Below are positions 57,955-64,000 of a stretch of 64,000 nt of DNA, in pieces. Made by a program: the position numbers and the translations under genes. Under the pieces are notes generated by a model. It was not told the origin of the DNA, did no database searches, and saw nothing but the letters and a program-made list of their open reading frames with translations. Location: assembly GCA_039881145.1 (NCBI GenBank), contig JAYKKI010000032.1, positions 13,038,501-13,102,500 of the forward strand, read 5' to 3'. Positions within the stretch are counted from its first letter, which is position 1. Every line of letters begins with the position of its first letter. This DNA is from Druceiella hillmani. Its lineage: Eukaryota; Arthropoda; Insecta; Lepidoptera; Hepialidae.

Positions 57955-58115
57955 TTTTGAATATATTTGGCGTTAATTTTGTAGAAATTCATTATTCACA
58001 ATTAAATGAAACTACGTGATGTAGTATTATTTCTACTTTCTTTAATTTCTTTACCACGACCTAGGTTTCGTTGTATTACAACATCTTCAGGTGGGATATT
58101 AGCAAAGATTGCTAA
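57955..58115 (-). repeat. Hammerhead-like dispersed repeat, copy C (best folded)
   Basis: Minus-strand motif at 58,054-58,095: CCCAC, CTGAAGA, T, GTTGT-AAT-ACAAC, GAAA, CC-TA-GGTC, GTGG. Stem I pairs CCAC with GTGG, stem II pairs GTTGT with ACAAC, and stem III pairs ACC with GGT before the C of a GTC cleavage-type triplet. The body CTACATCACGTAGTTTCATT, GAATTTCTACAAAATTAACG follows. Confidence 0.7.
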
Positions 58116-58389
58116 ATCTTCAATAGATGTTAACTGTCTTTCTAATCTTTAATGACGTTTTTCCCCATTCATTACACATTTATATTTTATTATATTTATT
58201 CTTTCATATTTAGCAATATGTATTTAGTTTTGTGTATTAAGTATGTAGTTATGAAAGAAAAAAATGAATTAAGTCAAAAAAATGTAACGTATGAATCGTT
58301 GTAAAAAAGGAAATTTATATGGGGACAGTTTTGTTAATTCGATTTTTTTGCGAAATAACCAATATCGACCTCTCTAACTATTGATGTGT

Positions 58390-58680
58390 TGAATATAATT
58401 GGAGTTAATTTTGAAGAAATTCATTATTCACAATTAAATGAAACTACGTGATGAAGTATTATTTCTACTTTATTTAAATTTTTTACCACGACTTAGGTTT
58501 CGTTGTATTACAACATCTTCAGGTGGGCTATTAGCAAAGATAGGTAATACTACATCACGTAGTAGAAGGTCACACGTAGTTAGTAAAGTAAAGGTAATAG
58601 GTAAGTTACATCACGTAGATTAGTAAAGTAAAGGTAATACTACATCACGTAGTTTCATTTAATTCTGAATTATTGAAGAG
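58390..58680 (-). repeat. Hammerhead-like dispersed repeat, copy D
   Basis: Motif at 58,486-58,526 on the minus strand, with intact core, stem I (CCAC/GTGG) and stem II. Stem III reads ACC-TA-AGT, so one pair is lost. The body is present on the left. On the right, the family piece CTACATCACGTAG recurs three times near 58,550, 58,610 and 58,642, the last followed by TTTCATTTAATTCTGAAT. That gives an inverted arrangement of bodies about the motif. Confidence 0.65.
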
Positions 58681-59080
58681 TTTTAGCGCTAAGAAATTCT
58701 GAATAGTAATTATATATACCTACTCGTGTATATACAATTCTTACCTATATAAAATCTTATTTTATAAATATTTGAGGTACACGTCGTTGTCCGTATGATG
58801 TTTATAAGTCGTATTATACGTACAGTAATTGTGCCACTTTATATGTTTATTTTTATTACTTGTAAATAACTACGCCATTAATTTGTTTTGTGTTCAAACA
58901 TCTTAAAAATACGTCCTTGTTTATTTTTTAAGACGCTGTTTATTTTTTCTGCATTTATTTCATTCTTGAATGCTCTTTAAATATTTCTTATTTTGCGAAA
59001 AGATTTCTTAATATACTCGTTTCAAGTAAATTGCTCATTTAAATGTTTTCTTTTATTAATTTATACATTATTTTTTACAG

Positions 59081-59399
59081 GTAAACAAACCTAACCAGGA
59101 AAACCGAAGCAAAATAGTGGATGACGTTAAATTGATAAAAAAAAGAAATGTCTACAAAGATCTTATAAAAATAATTTTAAGTGATAATTTCAAGATAACT
59201 AACGTAAGTGATTAGAGAGTGCCATCCGACCATGTGTAGTAATGACCTCAGCCCGTCGGCGTCGCTGGAGGAGCGAGTGGCGCATTTTCGTAGCGATCCA
59301 GAAAAACTTCGCTCCGTCACAGAGTTCGTGGACGAACTGCTGATGAGGGCGAAGAAGGAAGCCGAGGAGAAGAAGAGGGAGAAGGAGAGGACGAAGTTT
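59081..59399 (+). CDS. First coding exon of an unrecognised gene (CDS from 59,232)
   Basis: A strong acceptor (TTATACATTATTTTTTACAG, ending 59,080) opens the exon and a consensus donor (TTT|GTAAGTAGG, GT at 59,400) closes it. The leader 59,081-59,231 carries two tiny upstream ORFs (59,121-59,135 and 59,148-59,168). An in-frame TAA at 59,205-59,207 makes ATG 59,232 (GACCATG) the first usable start. The 56 codons begin MCSNDLSPSASLEERVAHFR, continue SDPEKLRSVTEFVDELLMRA and end in a Lys/Glu-rich run (KKEAEEKKREKERTKF). The exon is GC-rich, ends in phase 0, and looks helical and probably cytoplasmic, with no signal peptide or membrane segment. The composition jump and both splice sites make a real exon likely. 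I do not recognise the protein. No further exon was found before the window end, so the next intron is at least 4.6 kb. Confidence 0.8.
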
Positions 59400-59594
59400 G
59401 TAAGTAGGATTTAATTATACTACTTGTCCTGAGTTAGGATTATCTCACCAAAAGGGGAAACAGTGTCGTAATCTCGGGGATCTAGTAATTTTTGGATACC
59501 TAATCATTTTTGTAATGTTTCAAGATTAGTATTAAGTTTTTCTATCATGAAATTCAGATCGGAATCGGTATTACAAAGTAAACAAAAAAATCTG

Positions 59595-60105
59595 TGTAAA
59601 AGGGCTCCAACCGGAATGTTGTTGTTTACATTAAGTCCTTTGTCCATTTATCAACGTAAATGTCCTTAACTACAAGCGAGATTGTGTCATGTATTGTGGC
59701 AAATAGCCTACTGAAATAGCTCCTTTACTTGTAGAAAGGTAGGCAGTGAACGTATGCTGTACATTGTAAACAATATGTTTGTTACGCCACACCCTTAAAG
59801 TGAACATTTGTCATTGTAAATTGTTTGTTTACAATTAAATTTATAACACATATATTCGTTGTAAATTCTATCTAAAACTATGAAAAGAATAGCACTATCT
59901 ATGATCTGTAGTTCAAATTTAAACCCTCACTTCAAAGAATATCATTAGTAGAAATATATTATAATACTTCTGTGAATTAACCGTTAGATGGGGTTACGAT
60001 AACGTCAAACGCTAATGAAATTACAGGTAACGCTTTGAATTTATCTTCTAAAAATTTTAATATTATAAAAGAAGCTGCATTTCGAGAAAATGCGATCGTT
60101 TTAAT
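59595..60105 (+). repeat. Dispersed repeat family C, copy 2
   Basis: GGGCTCCAACCGGAATGTTG, TCCATTTATCAACGTAAATG, GAATAGCACTATCTATGATC and TTTCGAGAAAATGCGATCGT match copy 1 at 57.4 kb. It contains an extra roughly 100 bases around 59,770-59,850 (TTGTAAACAATATGTTTGTT, CATTGTAAATTGTTTGTTTAC). Confidence 0.75.
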
Positions 60106-60629
60106 TGTTTATTAAAAGTCATAAAAATAGCTACGGACCTTAATACTTTGATTTTGCATAGTGTGTCTCGTGTTAAGATAATTGCACTTCAACACGCGAA
60201 TTTCTTCCGATAGCTCATGTAGATATCAGATTTAGTGCGTTTGCATTTAGTACTACTACAAATTTGATATTTTTGTTATATTTAATAATGGAATTCATAT
60301 TGGAAAACATATTCCGTGAGCATTTTATTTTCAGTATATATTGCATACTTTCAAAAAATGTCTTTCATAAAAGTTCACTCCTTTTTATGGCAGCCCTTAT
60401 TCTGAATTTCAAATACGGATAATCTCGTCACTTCAATTTCATTACCCGGATTAAAGTCCCAATTGTCCTTATCAGTTCCCGGAAAGATAACAAAGGGTGA
60501 GGCTATTCAGTTGGAGATACTGGTGACGATATCACCGCTATTGTTAAAATTGATTTTTCATTTATCAGTATCTGTTGAAAAGTGCGTTGGCATTAGGGAT
60601 GTTGAGAAAAAAAAATTAATTTCCACAGG

Positions 60630-61245
60630 TTTTTAGGGTTCCGTAGATAAACGGAAAAAAATGGAATCCTTATAATTTTATTCTGTCCGTGTGTCTGCCT
60701 GCCCGCCTCTCCATCGGTAGGTCACAGCCATTTTATTAGCAGTATATAGATGAAATTAGGATGATAGGGGTCTTCTATGAACTTCTAAACAGTAATATAA
60801 TGGAATTATGGAAAAAAATAATATTAGATGTGGCACTCCATACATGTAACTGAGGGTTGAAAAAAAATCCAGTGCACACATGTGTGTGGGGTATCGTTAG
60901 ATATGTCTAAAAAATTATATAGAGGTTTCAAAATAACTTTTTTATTTACGTCAATAGTTGGTGAGTTTGCGTATTAAAAGCCTTAAAAGTATATCCTCTA
61001 ACTTTTCAACTAAAGTGTGTAAAATTGTGAAAAAATTAAGGTAGTAGAACTTAAAACAAGCTTTTAATGAAATTTGATTAAATAAGATGTGTAATTTTGA
61101 GATATAGGATATTTTTGGTACCGACCGCAGTAATAACTTTATTTTTTACAAGGCGTTGAAAATACAAACTTATAAGTTAATATTGTTTGGTGTTACAGTA
61201 CCCTTCGTGCACGAGTCCGACTTGCATTTGGCCGGTTTTTTATAA
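60630..61245 (+). mobile_element. Lepidopteran-type non-autonomous repeat
   Basis: Begins TTTTTAGGGTTCCGTAGATA, AACGGAAAAAAATGGAATCC and TTATAATTTTATTCTGTCCG, with GTGTGTCTGCCTGCCCGCCT next. It ends GTGTTACAGTACCCTTCGTG, CACGAGTCCGACTTGCATTT and GGCCGGTTTTTTATAACTCC. From memory, this start and end are characteristic of a very common repeat in moths and butterflies. It has no coding capacity. It lies about 1.2 kb after the coding exon, inside the following intron. Relics occur at 22.7, 23.1, 42.9, 52.6 and 63.8 kb. Confidence 0.65.
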
Positions 61246-61249
61246 CTCC

Positions 61250-61800
61250 GATAGTTATTGGTTATTAGAATTACAGCTGTATTCAAGTTGGTGAAAGTTC
61301 CACACACTTTTTAATATATTTCAATACAAGTTAAACAAGAAGCAGATAACGACAAATAACAGTCGCTATAGTCTAATTGGCATATAAATACAATTTAATC
61401 AGTGCGTGAGTTTAAATGCCACTCAAAACTTGAAACAAGTCTTGAAATACAAGTATAATCTCGACATGAGTTTAAAAACACAAGTATAATATTGAAATTG
61501 GTCTTACAAGCATAAATATAAACTCTATATGGATCTTGCAAATATAAGTTTAATTTTGTTATTGACTTTACAAACATAAGTATAATCTTGGTCTTGCATA
61601 CATAAGTTTAATCTTGGTATTGATCTTGTAAACATAAGTATAACCCAGATATTGGTCTTGTAAGTATAATTATAACATTGGTATTGGTGTTACAAACGTA
61701 AATATAATCTTGGTATTTGTCTTGTAAACATAGGAATAACTTAAATATTGACCTTGCAAATATAAGTACACTTTTGGTATTGGTGTCTTGTATTTTGTAC
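61250..61800 (+). repeat. Low-order diverged repeat with TAAGTATAAT motif
   Basis: A roughly 35-45-base theme recurs from about 61,430 to 61,790: ACAAGTATAATCTCGACATG, CATAAGTATAATCTTGGTCT, CATAAGTTTAATCTTGGTAT, AACATAAGTATAACCCAGAT. Units are heavily diverged. Confidence 0.75.
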
Positions 61801-61809
61801 TCTACAAGA

Positions 61810-62815
61810 TGTGAGACTGAAACCGACCTCGCTCATTACTAATTAGTTAGGATTTATTAGCCTATTACTGCTTAGTTATTGGTCTGTTATGGACTATTGC
61901 ATGCATATTACTTCTAAGTTTTTATTGCGATTAATTAAACGTTAAATAAAAAGAGATACACAGTTGATTGGAGACGAAATGCAAGTTTATTAAAATTCGG
62001 ATGATTTTTTTTATTTCGGAATTATTATTCAAGATTATAAATTAATTACATAAATAGACGTTGATTATTGGAAATTTTTCAGCTCTTTTTTCAAAGACGA
62101 TGGACTCGACGGAAATGCGTTTATATTGATGTTCTTAGCTTTTAATAAATTTCCATTTTTGTGTAAATTTTTCTGAGAGAAAAATCTTTTAATTTTTTTT
62201 AAATATAATTGTTGTCATTCGACACTTATTAAAGAATTTTGAAAAACAAATACACATATTGACGAATGCAAAAATTACTTTATTTTTAGAGTCTAAGAAC
62301 GTTTAAAACAAATGTTTTTTTCATCTTACTAAATCACCTTTATTGTATAAAACACTAAAATTTTGTGAACGTATGTTATATGTAGGATCAATCATATTTA
62401 AAGAAAATATGTAGAAAATATATTTCAATTCGCCCATAAAGAAATAATGGTTTTTCCAATTATCATGTTGTATTAAATATAAACTCATTTTTAATGTGCC
62501 AAATATTAATCTATTGACAATAAGTTGTTAATTTCCATTTCTATAAAAGTGAATATACAGTCTAACTTTGTCTTTTCTAAATTTGTTTAAAAATTTACTT
62601 AAACCAGCCTTATTTTCCAATGTACGTTTACATGCCATTATGCACATTAGCCAATATTAACGCGCATATTTCCATTTGTAACTCATGTTTATGTAAATTA
62701 AATAACAGTGTTTCCAGATCCTGTCAGAAGATTAGGTCTCAGCCTAAGTTGAAAAGGTGTTTAAAGACATGTTTACTTTAACATTACAAAAAATAAATAT
62801 TACAATAACACGTTT
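61810..62815. other. AT-rich intronic DNA, nothing recognised
   Basis: No coding or repeat signal beyond short A/T runs. Confidence 0.5.
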
Positions 62816-62819
62816 CACT

Positions 62820-63135
62820 CTTGGCAATATTTTCATACCAAACGTACACAATTCATCATCACGCCTCGAATCGAATTTCCGCCCACGTACGAGCGAAATC
62901 TACTCCACGGCTTGAAGTATTTCAAAATAATATTTCAAAGGCCTTCAATGTCAAGAGAGAAGGTGCCAAAACGTTTCTACCGGAGCTCAGAGGGCGGAAC
63001 CGAAGGGTGCATTCTCTCGAGAAGGCTTTCGTCCTAAGCCCCCAATTACGACAGCTGTAAAATATTGCTGTAATTCGTTATTTTTCGTCATAATGACGGG
63101 GTGGGAGGCGGAAAGGGAAGCAGCTGCTCAAGTCT
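62820..63135. other. GC-rich block, possible regulatory element
   Basis: Base composition changes abruptly: CGAATTTCCGCCCACGTACG, AGAAGGTGCCAAAACGTTTC, TACCGGAGCTCAGAGGGCGG, GGTGCATTCTCTCGAGAAGG and ACGGGGTGGGAGGCGGAAAG. A 79-codon + frame covers part of it, but I find no domain and no splice sites that fit the exon at 59.2 kb (which needs a phase-0 acceptor). CTCTCGAGAAGGCTTTCGTC includes a TCTCGAGA palindrome, and two E-box-like CAGCTG sites lie at 63,051 and 63,121. A conserved non-coding element or promoter is the likeliest reading; an exon is not excluded. Confidence 0.35.
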
Positions 63136-63139
63136 TATT

Positions 63140-64000
63140 GTCGTTTGCTCAACGTTTTATTGTTTATTATTGTATTTATGCATTATGTAATTGAAAGAAA
63201 TAAATCATAACTTTGTAGTATTATATATTAGTCCTTAGCTTTCTGACGTTTCACAATATTGACTTAAAATTATTATTTATATCTGCGTAATATTTTGGTG
63301 CGACTACAAAAATGTGTCTAAATTTACATATTACAAATATAGCATGCAAACGTTTGGAAGAAATGGCCCCATTATTTTATAGATTTTTCTAGCCTATTTT
63401 GAGCTACATATTTAAAGGTTGTGATATGTTTATTGTATGGATGGTACTGATTTGAAAAATATAACAATACATGTTGCATATATTTTGGAACATATTTATC
63501 GGGTTCCATCGTGAAATAAGAAATGCATGTAATCTCCATATATCCGTTCTTCGTTGTGTCTGTCACAGCCTCACAATTTCTGGAAAGACAGACAGACAGC
63601 TTCACAATTTCTTTTTGAAGAATAATAGATCTTTGTGGAGAAAATAAAAAAAACATGTTTAATGTTCCTTCACCTTCAAAGAAGGGCAAAATTGTTTTTT
63701 TTTATTGAGGTAATATTATTGAACAGGGCTTTTAAATTGACATTGAGGTTTCGTTTATAAATATTATGGTTCACTACTTCAAAAAGAACAACTGAGCTCT
63801 TATAACCTCACTCAAAGGTTTGCTTGTTCTTCTGTAATTTTTCTCAGAAACCATTTGGCGTAGACACTTGAAATTTGGCATTTTAATAAAGTATGTTATC
63901 CCGTACAAATTTCCATGATTAATACTAATAAATAGTTAGTTTTAGGAGACGGAGGAGGTGGACAAATTACCTGAATGATTCGAAGGTTTTTCTCAATTCT
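63140..64000. other. AT-rich DNA with a decayed repeat fragment at the end
   Basis: From about 63,830, TTTTCTCAGAAACCATTTGG, CGTAGACACTTGAAATTTGG and CATTTTAATAAAGTATG resemble the internal part of the GGTTCCGT-type repeats (compare 52.69 kb). The minus frame 63,372-63,689 (105 codons) has background composition and no domain. Confidence 0.4.

Larger units (their letters stand above)
21510..59080 (+). other. Presumed first intron, about 37.6 kb, rich in repeats
   Basis: Bounded by a GTAAGT donor and a TTTTTTACAG acceptor on the same strand. I found no convincing coding exon of a host gene inside it. Its contents are microsatellites, tandem arrays, SINE, mariner and PIF remnants, and a few GC-rich patches listed separately. 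The linkage of its two ends is inferred from strand, splice-site quality and lack of alternatives. Confidence 0.4.

Noticed and set aside
59208..59231. Upstream GTG at 59,208 as the start of the coding exon
   Set aside because: It lies directly after an in-frame TAA, and eukaryotic initiation at GTG is rare. The ATG at 59,232 has an acceptable context.
62821..63060. A further coding exon in the GC-rich block
   Set aside because: No acceptor and donor pair fits the phase required after 59,399, and no domain is visible in the 79-codon frame. Kept only as a possible regulatory block.

Overview
This window is AT-rich eukaryotic DNA, most likely from an insect and probably a lepidopteran. The clearest order-level clue is a repeat near 60.6-61.2 kb that starts with GGGTTCCGTA and ends in a tail like CGAGTCCGACTTGCATTTGG. 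I know that arrangement from moth and butterfly genomes, but I could not search a database, so the order is an inference. There are no operons, no rRNA genes and no convincing functional tRNA. Most open frames here are chance, or are frames through tandem repeats.

The only host-gene evidence is one probable + strand gene. It has a CpG-rich, initiator-type promoter and an ATG-free first exon (about 21.33-21.51 kb) ending at a consensus donor. A second exon (59,081-59,399) has a good acceptor, two tiny upstream ORFs, a start codon at 59,232, 56 charged, helix-prone codons and a consensus donor. If the two exons belong together, the first intron is about 37.6 kb, and most of the window is that intron. 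I do not recognise the protein.

Region by region. 0-6.1 kb holds a broken PIF/Harbinger DNA transposon system: two long arrays of one 39-bp repeat in opposite orientation, transposase exons on both strands, and an antisense MADF-domain partner gene. 6-21 kb is upstream sequence with RT remnants, a foldback MITE next to a SINE, a Tigger/pogo deletion derivative, tandem arrays and the first copy of a hammerhead-like repeat. 21.5-59 kb is the presumed intron, with a mariner remnant, a lone PIF-type N-terminal fragment, two more SINE copies, many tandem arrays (33, ~57, ~137, 47, ~210, ~58 bp units), inverted repeats and more hammerhead-like repeats. 59-64 kb holds the coding exon, a lepidopteran-type repeat and an unexplained GC-rich block near 62.8-63.1 kb.

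The most unusual region is the first 6 kb. A 39-bp satellite appears to sit between the first and later exons of a Harbinger transposase, and the locus looks inverted about that satellite and one transposon end. The second is a repeat family whose copies can be folded into nearly all of a small type I hammerhead ribozyme.
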